Below are positions 1-9,391 of a stretch of DNA of 64,000 nt, piece by piece; the first letter of the stretch is position 1, and every line of letters starts with the position of its first letter. The stretch lies in assembly GCF_039710355.1 (NCBI RefSeq), contig NZ_JBDKWZ010000008.1, positions 186,001 to 250,000 of the forward strand. The letters run 5' to 3'. Below the pieces are notes generated by a model. That model was not told the origin of the DNA and made no database searches. It saw nothing but the letters and a program-made list of their open reading frames with translations. This DNA comes from Rapidithrix thailandica. GTDB lineage: Bacteria > Bacteroidota > Bacteroidia > Cytophagales > Flammeovirgaceae. The translations under genes and the position numbers were made by a program.

Positions 1-2
1 GG

Positions 3-1505
3 GATATCAAAGAACCGGTTATTTACGAATGTCATGTCGGAATGGCCACCGAAAGGGAGGGGGTCGGAACCTATACCGAATTTAAAAATTTGGTACTTCC
101 CAGAATTAAAAAATTGGGATATAATACCATTCAGATGATGGCGGTTCAAGAGCATCCGTATTATGGCTCTTTCGGGTATCATGTCTCCAACTTTTTTGCC
201 CCTTGTTCCCGTTTTGGTACTCCGGAAGAGTTAAAAGATTTGATCAAAACCGCCCATCAAATGGGCATTGCCGTGGTAATGGATTTGGTGCATTCTCATG
301 CGGTGAAAAATATTCATGAAGGGCTTAACGAATTTGATGGTTCTGACTATCAGTATTTTCATGCGGGGGGTAAAGGCTATCATTCAGGTTGGGACTCCAA
401 GTTGTTCAACTATGGGAAATGGGAAGTGATGCAGTTCTTGTTATCCAATGTTCGGTATTGGTTGGAGGAATTTCATTTTGACGGCTTCCGTTTTGACGGG
501 GTCACCTCCATGCTATACGAGCATCATGGCAATATTGCTTTCAATAGTTATGACGATTATTACAATGATAAAGTAGACCGGGAAGCGGTGACCTATTTAA
601 GTTTGGCGAATAATCTGGCGCATGAAATAAAACCGGGAGCCATTTCCATTGCCGAGGATGTGAGCGGAATGCCAGGATTATGCCGTCCGGTAGAGGAGGG
701 GGGAGTTGGTTTTGATTACCGCCTGGCCATGGGAATTCCTGATTTTTGGATCAAAGTACTCAAGGAGCAAAGGGATGAAGATTGGAATATTTGGGACTTT
801 TGGAGTGTAATGACCAACCGGAGGCATAATGAAAAGACCATTGCCTATTGCGAATCGCACGATCAAGCGTTGGTAGGGGATAAAACCATTGCCTTTTGGC
901 TGATGGATAAATGGATGTATTGGCATATGCAGAAAGACGATGAACATTTGATTATCGATAGAGGTATAGCGCTTCATAAAATGATCCGTTTGTTTACCAT
1001 TGCTTTAGGGGGGGAAGGATACTTGAATTTTATGGGGAACGAATTCGGGCATCCCGAATGGGTGGACTTTCCCAGGGAAGGAAATAATTGGAGTTTTAAA
1101 CACGCCCGTAGACAATGGTCTTTGGTAGACAATGCAATGCTAAAATATCAGTTTTTGCAAGAGTTTGATAAAGATATGATTGCAATGGTTAAAAACCATC
1201 ATGTGTTGTCGGCTGTTCAAGAAGATTCCTTGAATATGGATGAAGTGAATAAAGTGATTATTTTCAAAAGAGACCATTTGATTTTTCTATTCAATTTCCA
1301 CCCCATCAATAGTATAGAAAATTACCAATTCACTTTGCCGAAAGACCTTTCGGGAGGGTATCGTATTGTGTTTAATTCCGATGATAAGCAATACGGAGGC
1401 CATGGCCGAGTCGATGCCTCTATGATTTACTCCACTGATAAATCGGGCCAATTAAGTTTGTACTTGACGAACCGTACCGCCCTGGTGTTGGAAAAAGTTC
1501 AGTAA
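3..1505 (+). CDS. glgB: 1,4-alpha-glucan branching enzyme, GH13_8 type (5' end cut by window)
   Basis: Transfers segments of alpha-1,4-glucan to make alpha-1,6 branches during glycogen synthesis in the cytoplasm. The reading frame is open from base 3, so the N-terminal CBM48 part lies outside the window; 500 codons remain. Visible GH13 motifs are the region I-like DLVHSHAVKN, region II GFRFDGVTSM with the nucleophile Asp (about nt 481-510), region III AEDVSG with the acid/base Glu (about nt 652-669), and region IV ESHDQ (about nt 850-866). YYGSFGYHVSNFFA and GVTSMLYEHHG resemble the eukaryotic branching-enzyme subfamily (human GBE1-like) more than E. coli GlgB. The C-terminal all-beta domain is complete to the stop. 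A hairpin terminator follows within 10 bp. It pairs functionally with the GT3 glycogen synthase at 19224-21092, although the two are not in one operon. Confidence 0.93.
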   Translation, partial: DIKEPVIYECHVGMATEREGVGTYTEFKNLVLPRIKKLGYNTIQMMAVQEHPYYGSFGYHVSNFFAPCSRFGTPEELKDLIKTAHQMGIAVVMDLVHSHAVKNIHEGLNEFDGSDYQYFHAGGKGYHSGWDSKLFNYGKWEVMQFLLSNVRYWLEEFHFDGFRFDGVTSMLYEHHGNIAFNSYDDYYNDKVDREAVTYLSLANNLAHEIKPGAISIAEDVSGMPGLCRPVEEGGVGFDYRLAMGIPDFWIKVLKEQRDEDWNIWDFWSVMTNRRHNEKTIAYCESHDQALVGDKTIAFWLMDKWMYWHMQKDDEHLIIDRGIALHKMIRLFTIALGGEGYLNFMGNEFGHPEWVDFPREGNNWSFKHARRQWSLVDNAMLKYQFLQEFDKDMIAMVKNHHVLSAVQEDSLNMDEVNKVIIFKRDHLIFLFNFHPINSIENYQFTLPKDLSGGYRIVFNSDDKQYGGHGRVDASMIYSTDKSGQLSLYLTNRTALVLEKVQ

Positions 1506-1506
1506 G

Positions 1507-1547
1507 AAAAATCCCGTCCGGAAGGATCCTGCCGGACGGGATTTTTT
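1507..1547 (+). terminator. Rho-independent terminator after glgB
   Basis: An 11-bp perfect stem (1511-1521 with 1532-1542, ATCCCGTCCGG) with a 10-nt loop is followed by a T6 run. It lies directly after the glgB stop codon. Confidence 0.9.
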
Positions 1548-1584
1548 GGGCTTTGATCAGTTCGGTTCAAAAAGCTTTTGAACC

Positions 1585-2358
1585 TTATTCACTGAGTACT
1601 CTTACCTCTTGGATAATGACATTTTCCAACGGCCAGTCTCCTTCCCCCACTTTTACAGCCGCAATCTTATCGATAACTTCCAGTCCTTCGATGACTTCGC
1701 CAAACACGGTATGCTCTTCGTCTAAGTGCGCTGCACCGCCCAAGGTCGTGTATGCTTGTGTCTGAGATGTGCTAAACCGGATATTATTTTCCTGTTGTAA
1801 GCCCAGTAATTCTTGAGGATTTAACCGGGTGCCTTGTACCAGGTAGAAGTCAAAACTGGCCGAGAGTTTTTCCGGGTTATTCTTATAATCCCTGGACATG
1901 GCTAGCGCTCCTCGTTTATGAAAGTACTTTTCAGTATTGATTTCTGCCGGAATTTTGTATTTACCAACTTTTCTGGTGAGCGGTCCACGAGATAAATCAT
2001 CTGACCCTCCCCCCTGAATCATAAAGCCTTTGATGATCCGGTAAAAGAGGGTATTGTCATAAAATTTCATTTTAGCCAAGCGGATAAAGTTAGCCCGGTG
2101 TAAGGGTGTATCTTCATACAACTTGACTTTAATGTTGCCCATGGAGGTTTTAATAATCGCCTTGGTTTCTGGGTGCTCTTTGGCATATTCCCGTAAAAAA
2201 ACCTCCGCATTTTGCTGGTTTAAGGTTACAAAGGCGTTTTTCTTTTTCTTTTCTGTTTTTTGCTTTTTAGTATTTTGTACCTGCTTTTTAGACGTGTCAC
2301 AGGCTTGCATTCCCCAACTCACCAGCAGTATAAGTATCAGGTAAAAAAAGTGTCTCAT
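1585..2358 (-). CDS. Cyclophilin-type peptidyl-prolyl isomerase lipoprotein
   Basis: Predicted to catalyse cis-trans isomerisation of proline peptide bonds in envelope proteins. The 257-residue protein starts with a hydrophobic signal ending WGMQAC, so Cys20 is the probable lipidated residue (the lipobox is weak at -3 and -2). A Lys-rich, low-complexity stretch follows (residues about 24-42), then the cyclophilin domain from about 75 to the end. Domain motifs are FYRIIKGFMIQGG, holding the Arg of the active site, FDFYLVQG, and HTVFGEVIEGLEVIDKI. It is convergent with glgB and separated from pheA by about 55 bp, so the two minus-strand genes could be co-transcribed. A second cyclophilin lipoprotein lies at 45203-46126 and has an extra helical insertion that this one lacks. 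Confidence 0.9.
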   Translation of the reverse strand: MRHFFYLILILLVSWGMQACDTSKKQVQNTKKQKTEKKKKNAFVTLNQQNAEVFLREYAKEHPETKAIIKTSMGNIKVKLYEDTPLHRANFIRLAKMKFYDNTLFYRIIKGFMIQGGGSDDLSRGPLTRKVGKYKIPAEINTEKYFHKRGALAMSRDYKNNPEKLSASFDFYLVQGTRLNPQELLGLQQENNIRFSTSQTQAYTTLGGAAHLDEEHTVFGEVIEGLEVIDKIAAVKVGEGDWPLENVIIQEVRVLSE

Positions 2359-2414
2359 ATTTCAGTTTTTTCAGTCATTCGGAAATGGGCCTCTCGATAC
2401 GATCCGTTTGTCTT

Positions 2415-3479
2415 CTAAACCATGCGTACATAACTGCCCAGAAAGGTGATACGCTCCCCGTATTTTTCAAAAATTCTTTGGGCATTAAGATCAGTATAAT
2501 GGCCTTCAAAATCAATCAGGAAGAAGTATTTGAAGCTGGCTTTAATTCTGGCCGGACGGCTTTCCAGTTTACAAAGGTTGATTTTCTCACGTTTAAAATC
2601 GTTGAGAAATTCGACCAAGCCCCCCGGTTCGTCCTTGATTTTTGCCAGGATGGTAGTTTTGTCATTATCACTTTTTTGGTTGACAATGTTTTTACTGATG
2701 ATAAAAAAACGGGTCCGGTTGCTTTTGCTGTCTTCGATGTTCTCGAAAAGCACCGGTAGGTTGTAGAGTTTGGCTGCGATATGTGAACAGATAGCGGCTG
2801 CTCCTTCTTCTTCGCTGGCCAGTTTTGCCGCTTTGGAAGTAGAGGCTACTTCTACCAGGTTGACCCGGTCGCCAAAGTAATTTTCCAAAAAGTTTTTACA
2901 CTGCCGGAAAGCGATGTCTTTGGAATAAATCGTATGGATCTTTTCCAGGCGGTCTTCCAATCCGGATAAGGTGAAATGAATAGACATAGGGACTTCCGCT
3001 ACGATTTTTATATCTCTTTCACAAAGCTGGTCAATGGTTTCAGCGACCGATCCCTCCTGGTTATTTTCAATAGGAACGACTCCAAACCGAACGCGTTCGG
3101 TTTCTACACTATCAAAAATTTGCTTGATATTATTCAATGCCACATATTCACTCACAGCACCAAAACGGCTTTCGGCAGCCTGGTGCGTAAAGCTGCCCTC
3201 AGGCCCCAAATAGGCAACACGCTCAGGCAACTCAAAATGACGGCTCACCGAAAATATTTCCAGAAAAATAGCTTCAATGGCTGCGCGGGTCAGTCCACCT
3301 TTGTTCAGCTTATACAAGCGGTCAATGATAAATTTTTCTCTTTCCGGACGGTAGATGACCGTTTTGCTTGTGCGTTTTAAGGCACCCACTTCATGTACTA
3401 CTTCCATTCGTTGGTTCAACAACTCCAGAAGTTTAGCATCAATTTCATCAATTCTCTCTCTTAGTTGGTCTAAATTCAT
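2415..3479 (-). CDS. pheA: Bifunctional chorismate mutase / prephenate dehydratase (P-protein)
   Basis: Converts chorismate to prephenate and then to phenylpyruvate, the committed branch of phenylalanine synthesis. Domains in order: AroQ-type chorismate mutase (about 1-90, LRERIDEIDAKLLELLNQR), prephenate dehydratase (about 94-270, with YLGPEGSFTH, VVPIENNQEGSVAETID and the SNRTRFFII motif), and a C-terminal ACT regulatory domain (about 280-354) with GGLVEFLNDF and ESRPAR, the residues that bind phenylalanine for feedback inhibition in this family. At 354 residues it has the usual full length. The start at 3479 gives an N-terminus that aligns with the start of the AroQ helix. No other aromatic amino acid genes are adjacent. 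Confidence 0.95.
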   Translation of the reverse strand: MNLDQLRERIDEIDAKLLELLNQRMEVVHEVGALKRTSKTVIYRPEREKFIIDRLYKLNKGGLTRAAIEAIFLEIFSVSRHFELPERVAYLGPEGSFTHQAAESRFGAVSEYVALNNIKQIFDSVETERVRFGVVPIENNQEGSVAETIDQLCERDIKIVAEVPMSIHFTLSGLEDRLEKIHTIYSKDIAFRQCKNFLENYFGDRVNLVEVASTSKAAKLASEEEGAAAICSHIAAKLYNLPVLFENIEDSKSNRTRFFIISKNIVNQKSDNDKTTILAKIKDEPGGLVEFLNDFKREKINLCKLESRPARIKASFKYFFLIDFEGHYTDLNAQRIFEKYGERITFLGSYVRMV

Positions 3480-3778
3480 TTCAAAAGCAGCTTTGATCTT
3501 TAATTCTTGGTTGATAATGTCACTTGCAAATATAATATCGTCAGGGAACAGTTTGCAGGAATCGATGAAGAAGAAAGTAAACAGTCCTTTAGGGAGCTTT
3601 CTCTACTAATAGTGTTTTAAGAAAACGGAAAGGTTGATTATTGTATTATTACTGACAACGATTGTAAAATTTCAAGACTAAAGAAGCCGGTAGACAGTAT
3701 GGTATAATTTTTTCGTTGTAGTTATACAATAAATAAGAGTAAAAACCGCTTAAGCAAGCATTTACAATTCCAATATTC

Positions 3779-4981
3779 ATGAAAGGCATCTGGGTACTTA
3801 TTTGTACATTCTTTCTTGGAATCACTTCCATCGTTTCCGCCCAACCGGAAGACGAGGTAGTGCGGGTTTTTGAAAATGCACCGGAACACCAAGTGGTAAA
3901 GTACCTTGTCAATTCCCAACATGAAAAACGGGTACACCTCTGGATGCACTTTGCCAAATCAGCCATTCTTACTCCGGAGGAATTGGCTAAAATCCAAAAT
4001 GGAAAAGTGTATGCCATTGACCTTGTCTATACGGATTTCCCTAAAGGAAAGAATTTCGATCAACTGAATCAATCCAGGCTCGCCGATTTACTCAATCTTC
4101 GCCAAGATTTATTTTCAGATTCCACCGTTACCTGGAATGTGTTTAAACAAACCGGATGTGCCACACAAGAAGAAGCCGAGCGCTATTTTCATGGTTTGGT
4201 AATTCATTTTGAAAAGCCAAAAGTTTGGGAAGTAGTGACTACAAAAGGACCGGCTCAGTTGAAACTGCATCCTGACGATTTGGAAGCCAGAGAGCAAAAA
4301 CGCAGGGATTACCTGGACAAGCTTTTACAAAAGCTCATGAAAACGAATCTGGGAATGGATATAGGCACCGATTCATCCACCTTGGATATTTTTGAACGCA
4401 ATGCCAAATCCTGGAAAAATGTAGTGATTGTGAGTGATTGGACCGGCAGTATGTACCCTTATACACTTCAAGTGTTGAAATGGCAAGTAAAGGAAAATGC
4501 ACATCATCGGATTGCCGGATATGTATTTTTTAATGACGGGGATTTGAAAACTACCGATGAAAAACTCATTGGCAATACCGGAGGCTTGTATGTGGCGGAA
4601 AGTACCCGGCCTGACAGGGTGCTGGCTACGATGAAAGAGGTGAAGAAAAACGGGGATGGGGGAGACTTACAGGAAAACGATATAGAAGCTTTGCTATTTG
4701 CCAAGAAACAATTTGAAGAAGCGGACGAATTTATCCTAATTGCCGATAATAAATCCCGGGTGCGGGACATGGCTTTGTTGCAATCATTTGACAAACCCGT
4801 GCGGATTGTCCTTTCAAGAGTGGATCAGGAAGCGTTGACTGCTATCAACCCTCAATATATCAGTTTGGCAATACTGACCAATGGTTCTATCCATACCCAT
4901 TCGTTGGATTTTACCAATATAGAATTATTAAAAGATTACCTTAGTGAAAACATCGCCTCCAGTCCATTGGAAAGTTTTTAG
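3779..4981 (+). CDS. Secreted protein with von Willebrand A-like domain, function unknown
   Basis: A 400-residue protein with a cleavable signal peptide (hydrophobic residues 4-20, cleavage probably near VSAQ|PED). I do not recognise a named family. The second half looks like a von Willebrand A/integrin-I fold: a hydrophobic strand followed by SDWTGSMYPYT (about residue 215) resembles the DxSxS/DxTGS metal-ion-dependent adhesion site, and GGDLQENDIEALLFAKK and the strand EFILIADNKS follow at the expected spacing. The first half (about 22-200) is mixed alpha/beta with charged helices. The gene stands alone, downstream of the pheA promoter region and 213 bp upstream of the response regulator. 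A role in metal-dependent protein contact at the cell surface or in the periplasm is inference. Confidence 0.8.
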   Translation: MKGIWVLICTFFLGITSIVSAQPEDEVVRVFENAPEHQVVKYLVNSQHEKRVHLWMHFAKSAILTPEELAKIQNGKVYAIDLVYTDFPKGKNFDQLNQSRLADLLNLRQDLFSDSTVTWNVFKQTGCATQEEAERYFHGLVIHFEKPKVWEVVTTKGPAQLKLHPDDLEAREQKRRDYLDKLLQKLMKTNLGMDIGTDSSTLDIFERNAKSWKNVVIVSDWTGSMYPYTLQVLKWQVKENAHHRIAGYVFFNDGDLKTTDEKLIGNTGGLYVAESTRPDRVLATMKEVKKNGDGGDLQENDIEALLFAKKQFEEADEFILIADNKSRVRDMALLQSFDKPVRIVLSRVDQEALTAINPQYISLAILTNGSIHTHSLDFTNIELLKDYLSENIASSPLESF

Positions 4982-5194
4982 AATGCTAGGCTTTAATTTT
5001 TACTAACTTAGTAGCGTACCTGTCTACAAGTTATTCCACTGATTGGCAGTATAAAACCCAACAAAAAGACCACTGATCACCAGCTAATAACCTCTTACTA
5101 TCAACCACCGTACATAATTTCTTGAATACCGGTATTCTTTGGAAAAGATCCGTATTATTGCAATTCTTTTAACAAAAAAAACTAGTGTTGAATT

Positions 5195-5824
5195 ATGATA
5201 ACTAACACCACCAAAATAGTAATCATTGAAGATAATGAAGTTGTAAAAGATGGATTTACTTTACTGATCAACAACATACAAGGATATGAAGTGGTCAATG
5301 CCTATATCTGTTGTGAAGATGCTATTAAAAACCTGGGAAAAGACCAGCCGGATATTGTTTTAACTGATTTGGAGTTGCCCGGAATCAATGGGATTCAAGG
5401 CATTCAAAAAATCAAGCAACTCAATCCTGACATCACTATTGTGGTCATCACGGTTCATGAACAAAGCGAGATGGTCTTTGATGCATTGTGTGCCGGAGCC
5501 TCCGGCTATATCACCAAAGATACAGGATATGCCGAATTGTTAGAAGCCATAGAAGAAGTAAAACGAGGAGGCGCGCCCATGAGTCGTAACATTGCACGCA
5601 TGGTGGTAAGCTCCTTTCAACGCAATCACAGTTCACCGCTGACCTCCCGGGAAACCGAAGTTTTGGAATTATTGGCAAAAGGAAAAAGCTATACCATCAT
5701 TGCCAGTCAGTTATCCATCCATAAAGAGACTGTAAAGTCCCATATCAAGAATATTTACTTCAAGTTACAGGTGAATTCCAAAGCCGATGCCATCGAAAAA
5801 GCCCTGAAAAATAAGTTTATATAG
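5195..5824 (+). CDS. Response regulator, NarL/FixJ (LuxR-type HTH) family
   Basis: A 209-residue two-domain transcription regulator. The receiver domain (about 8-125) has the acidic pair in IIEDNE, the phospho-acceptor Asp in IVLTDLELPG (about residue 58), and the conserved Lys in YITKDTG (about residue 108). The LuxR-type helix-turn-helix (about 145-205) has LTSRETEVLELLAKGKSY and HKETVKSHIKNIYFKL. No histidine kinase gene is adjacent, so it is an orphan here; the PAS-PAS kinase at 27511 is the only sensor kinase in the window and there is no direct evidence that they are partners. It ends at a very strong terminator, so it is not read through into the SusC gene downstream. Confidence 0.93.
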   Translation: MITNTTKIVIIEDNEVVKDGFTLLINNIQGYEVVNAYICCEDAIKNLGKDQPDIVLTDLELPGINGIQGIQKIKQLNPDITIVVITVHEQSEMVFDALCAGASGYITKDTGYAELLEAIEEVKRGGAPMSRNIARMVVSSFQRNHSSPLTSRETEVLELLAKGKSYTIIASQLSIHKETVKSHIKNIYFKLQVNSKADAIEKALKNKFI

Positions 5825-6347
5825 CCCGGCATTTATCTTCAAAACCTATTCTGGCAAACCCAAACCGGTACTTTTATCAAGCCAAATAGCTTGATAAAAG
5901 TACCGGTTTTTTGTATTGCAATCAGCTATATTTATCGTTTTCACTGAGTTAATACACTACCTCATACAAAGAAGCTAGTCAAAATTATCCCCATTTTATG
6001 TTAAGAAAGTATGAAGAATTATACATTTATTATTGTATTTCTGTAATATTTTTTTATAAATTTACCTTACTATTAAGTAAAGCGTTTTGGGGGATATTTT
6101 TATATATCCTAATTTACTTAATAGAGATTGTATAATACAGTTCAGAATTAATCTACAACTACCTACTGAGAGCTTGTCTCTGAAAATGACTAACTTATAA
6201 AATATGAAGTTATTAGCAATTGCCGTATGTATGGTATGTTAATAAAGGGTGATTATTTTTAAGTGGGAAGAGAGCGTGCTTTAAATCATATCCCTACATT
6301 GGCGGTAGCTAATAAATAAGTAAGTTTAACTTTAAATTTTAGCATCT
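5825..6347. other. Intergenic region between response regulator and first SusC gene
   Basis: 523 bp with no convincing ORF. It holds the terminator at 5862-5913, then AT-rich sequence that must carry the SusC promoter. A possible Bacteroidota promoter is TTG at 6033-6035 with TAAATTTAC at 6057-6065 (one mismatch to TAnnTTTGC). The 11-mer TGGGGGATATT at 6088-6098 recurs upstream of the second SusC gene at 11409-11419. Confidence 0.5.
5862..5913 (+). terminator. Strong Rho-independent terminator after response regulator
   Basis: A 21-bp perfect inverted repeat (5862-5882 with 5889-5909) with a 6-nt loop is followed by T-rich sequence. It insulates the regulator gene from the SusC operon. Confidence 0.92.
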
Positions 6348-9300
6348 ATGTTGAGAAAACTACGACTTGTTGCACTTTTGTGCAGCATGTGCTTGGTGCA
6401 TACTGTCTATGCCCAAGACAAAACGATTAATGGTAAAGTGACGGCCGCAGAGGACGGTTCCCCGTTACCAGGAGTGAATATCATGGTAAAAGGCACAAGT
6501 GTTGGTGCTATCTCTGATATTAAAGGTGAATACAAAATATCTGTGCCTTCAGAAGCTACTACTCTGGTGTTTTCATTTATAGGTTTTGCTACTCAAGAAG
6601 TAGAAATTGGAAGTAATTCTACTGTTAATGTACAACTGACTGCTGGTCTTACGGAACTTACAGAGGTTGTTATTACCGGGTATGGCGAAAGGTCTAAGAT
6701 CTCTTATACGGGCTCAGTATCTTCCTTGGGAGGAGAAAAAATTGAAAATACGCCTGTAGCTACAGTGGATCAGGTGCTACAAGGTAATGTTGCCGGTGTA
6801 CAACTTTCTGCCAGTTCAGGTACTCCTGGGGCCGTGCAGGATATCAGGATCAGGGGGGTGAGTTCCATTACGGCGGATAATGATCCTTTGATAGTTATTG
6901 ATGGTATCCCTGTAATATCAGGCGAACTTGACAGAAGTACTAGTACAGGTTCTTTGAGTGTTCTTTCATCTCTGAACCCTAATGATATAGAATCTATCAA
7001 TGTATTGAAGGATGCAGCTGCTACGGCACTTTATGGGGCAAGGGGTGCTAATGGTGTGATCATCGTAACGACTAAAAAAGGGAAATCTGGTAAGGCTACG
7101 TTTACAGCAAGTGCCCAAGTTGGGGTGGTATCCAGAGCTATAGATGGGCCAAGTTTACTTAGTGCCTCTCAGTGGGATGAGTTGTTTTATGAGGCAGCAG
7201 TGAATGCTGGGTTTGCAGCTAGTATTGAGGAGGCAAGAGCAAATATTGACAATGGTTGGGATGGAAAAACCAATACGGATTGGACTGATGTAGTGTCGAA
7301 TGATGATGCAATGCAACAGTCGTATAACCTTTCTGCCAGGGGAGGGAATGAAAATACTAACTATTATGTGTCAATGGGCTACTTCGACCAAGATGGGGTT
7401 GTTGTGGGGGTAGATTATGAGCGATTGAGTGGTAAAGTAGATTTGAACTCAAGGCTTACAGATAAGTTGATGCTAAAAACTTCTACTTTGGCATCTGTAG
7501 CTGATCAAAACGGGCAATTAGAAGGCTCTGCGTATTATGGAAATCCCGAGGCAGCGATATTTTTTACATTACCAATCGATCCTGCCTACAATGCGGATGG
7601 ATCGTATAATTTGAACCTGTCTACAGGTACTTTTCACCCATTGTACAGTCAAGAAAATAACATTGCAAATAAGAAGCAAACACGCATCTTCAACAACACC
7701 GCTTTAGAGTTTGATATTGTTGATAATTTAAGGTTTATTTCAAATGTAGGCTTGGATGTGGTTTGGAACGAAGAGTTATACTATTATAACCCTAACTATG
7801 GAGACGGTGCTCAGCAACAAGGAGAGTCTTATGTGTATAATTCCAGAAATACCAATATTCTTTGGAAAAACCGCTTGAATTATGCTTTTAAGCTTAATGA
7901 AGTACATGCTTTTGATGTGAGCCTTGTACATGAACTCCAGAAAAATAAATACTTTACTACTGGGGCTGGGGGGTATGGTATGGCTACGGATGGTTTGGTA
8001 TTACCGGATATTGTAGCTACTCCTGATTTTGTGTCTGGTTTTCGCTCTGATTGGGGGATTGCATCGATATTAGGTATTGTTAATTATGCATTTCAAAATA
8101 GATATTTTATTGACTTGACCTATAGACGAGAAGGAAACTCTAGGTTTAGTAAAGACCATCGCTACGGTAATTTCTGGGCAGTTAGTGGATCATGGGCTTT
8201 TTCAGAGGAATCTTTATTTAAAGAATCAAACTGGTTGAGTTTGGGTAAACTACGAGCTTCTTATGGGGTAAATGGTAATGCGGGAATTGTTAATAATTCT
8301 TATCAGCAATTACTTTCTTATTCAGGGTCATATTATGGGAACCCTGCCGCTGAGCCTACACAGATAGGTAATCCTCTTTTAACTTGGGAGAGTAGTGCCT
8401 ACCTTAACTTAGGCTTAGATTTAGAACTTTTTGATCGGGTTAATATCACTGCAGAGTACTTTCATAGAAGAAATTATGATTTATTGTTAGAGGTACCTGT
8501 ATCCAGAACTTCTGGTTTTGAAAACCAACCATTGAATGTAGGAGAGATGGTAAATAGAGGATTTGAGTTGTCAGTCAGTGCGGATATTATTAAAACAGAG
8601 GATTTTAACTGGAATATCGGTTTTAATTTTACAGATGTAGAAAATGAGGTGAAAGAACTGCCGGTTGATAATACAGGAACTGAAATTGGGATAACAACAG
8701 GTACCCGAAAAGTAACAGTCGGACAGCCTGTTTATTCTTGGTATATGCAAGAATGGGCGGGTGTAGATCCTGAAACAGGTGATGCATTATGGTATGTAAG
8801 TGATAAGAATAGAGAAACTACAAATGATTACACTAAGGCAGAGAGAACATTTCATGGATCAGCAACTCCTACTTTTTATGGAGGAGTAAATACCAGAATT
8901 GACTACAAAGGAATATGGCTGAGTGCAAACTTATATTATTCCACAGGTAATAAAGTATATGATTCTTGGGCAGGTTATACCATGTCAGATGGTCAATTTA
9001 CTTATCATGTGTCTACTGGGTATGCCAGTCAGTACGATCGTTGGCAAGAACCAGGGGATATTGCGCCAAACCCAAAAAATGTTTTTTATAACGACTCTCG
9101 TTCTAATTCCACATCTACCAGAAGGCTTTATGATGGTACATTCTGGAGACTGAAAGACCTTACTTTAGGATATAACTTACCTAATACTTTAGTTTCTAGT
9201 ATTGGTCTTACCAATTTGAGTGTTTATTTGAAGGGAACAAATATTTGGACAAAGGTTAAAGATGATAGGTTGGAGTTTGATCCGGAAGTGAAGGCAAGTG

Positions 9301-9365
9301 GATTATTGGAACTTATGGGACCTCCTTTGAAATCCTATTCGATAGGACTGTCAGTTAATTTTTAA
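6348..9365 (+). CDS. SusC/RagA-family TonB-linked outer membrane transporter (pair 1)
   Basis: TonB-dependent outer membrane barrel of a SusCD nutrient-uptake complex. The 1005-residue protein has a signal peptide ending near VYAQ|DK, a carboxypeptidase-regulatory-like N-terminal domain (about 24-110, SPLPGVNIMVKGTSVG), the TEVVITGYG segment, a plug domain (about 115-240) with LIVIDGIPV and ATALYGARGANGVIIVTTKK, and a beta-barrel to the C-terminal aromatic strand ending SVNF. It is followed 26 bp later by its SusD partner. The first nine residues and the codons around the start are nearly identical to those of the second SusC gene at 11745, which suggests duplication or conversion of the 5' end. 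The substrate is unknown because no enzyme genes are linked. Codon use looks more AT-rich than in the neighbouring housekeeping genes. Confidence 0.95.
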   Translation: MLRKLRLVALLCSMCLVHTVYAQDKTINGKVTAAEDGSPLPGVNIMVKGTSVGAISDIKGEYKISVPSEATTLVFSFIGFATQEVEIGSNSTVNVQLTAGLTELTEVVITGYGERSKISYTGSVSSLGGEKIENTPVATVDQVLQGNVAGVQLSASSGTPGAVQDIRIRGVSSITADNDPLIVIDGIPVISGELDRSTSTGSLSVLSSLNPNDIESINVLKDAAATALYGARGANGVIIVTTKKGKSGKATFTASAQVGVVSRAIDGPSLLSASQWDELFYEAAVNAGFAASIEEARANIDNGWDGKTNTDWTDVVSNDDAMQQSYNLSARGGNENTNYYVSMGYFDQDGVVVGVDYERLSGKVDLNSRLTDKLMLKTSTLASVADQNGQLEGSAYYGNPEAAIFFTLPIDPAYNADGSYNLNLSTGTFHPLYSQENNIANKKQTRIFNNTALEFDIVDNLRFISNVGLDVVWNEELYYYNPNYGDGAQQQGESYVYNSRNTNILWKNRLNYAFKLNEVHAFDVSLVHELQKNKYFTTGAGGYGMATDGLVLPDIVATPDFVSGFRSDWGIASILGIVNYAFQNRYFIDLTYRREGNSRFSKDHRYGNFWAVSGSWAFSEESLFKESNWLSLGKLRASYGVNGNAGIVNNSYQQLLSYSGSYYGNPAAEPTQIGNPLLTWESSAYLNLGLDLELFDRVNITAEYFHRRNYDLLLEVPVSRTSGFENQPLNVGEMVNRGFELSVSADIIKTEDFNWNIGFNFTDVENEVKELPVDNTGTEIGITTGTRKVTVGQPVYSWYMQEWAGVDPETGDALWYVSDKNRETTNDYTKAERTFHGSATPTFYGGVNTRIDYKGIWLSANLYYSTGNKVYDSWAGYTMSDGQFTYHVSTGYASQYDRWQEPGDIAPNPKNVFYNDSRSNSTSTRRLYDGTFWRLKDLTLGYNLPNTLVSSIGLTNLSVYLKGTNIWTKVKDDRLEFDPEVKASGLLELMGPPLKSYSIGLSVNF

Positions 9366-9391
9366 TATTTAAAAATTAGAAATATTGGATT

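Noticed and set aside
2385..3380. Several + strand frames overlapping pheA
   Set aside because: They lie fully within the antisense of a well-conserved pheA gene and show no domain features.
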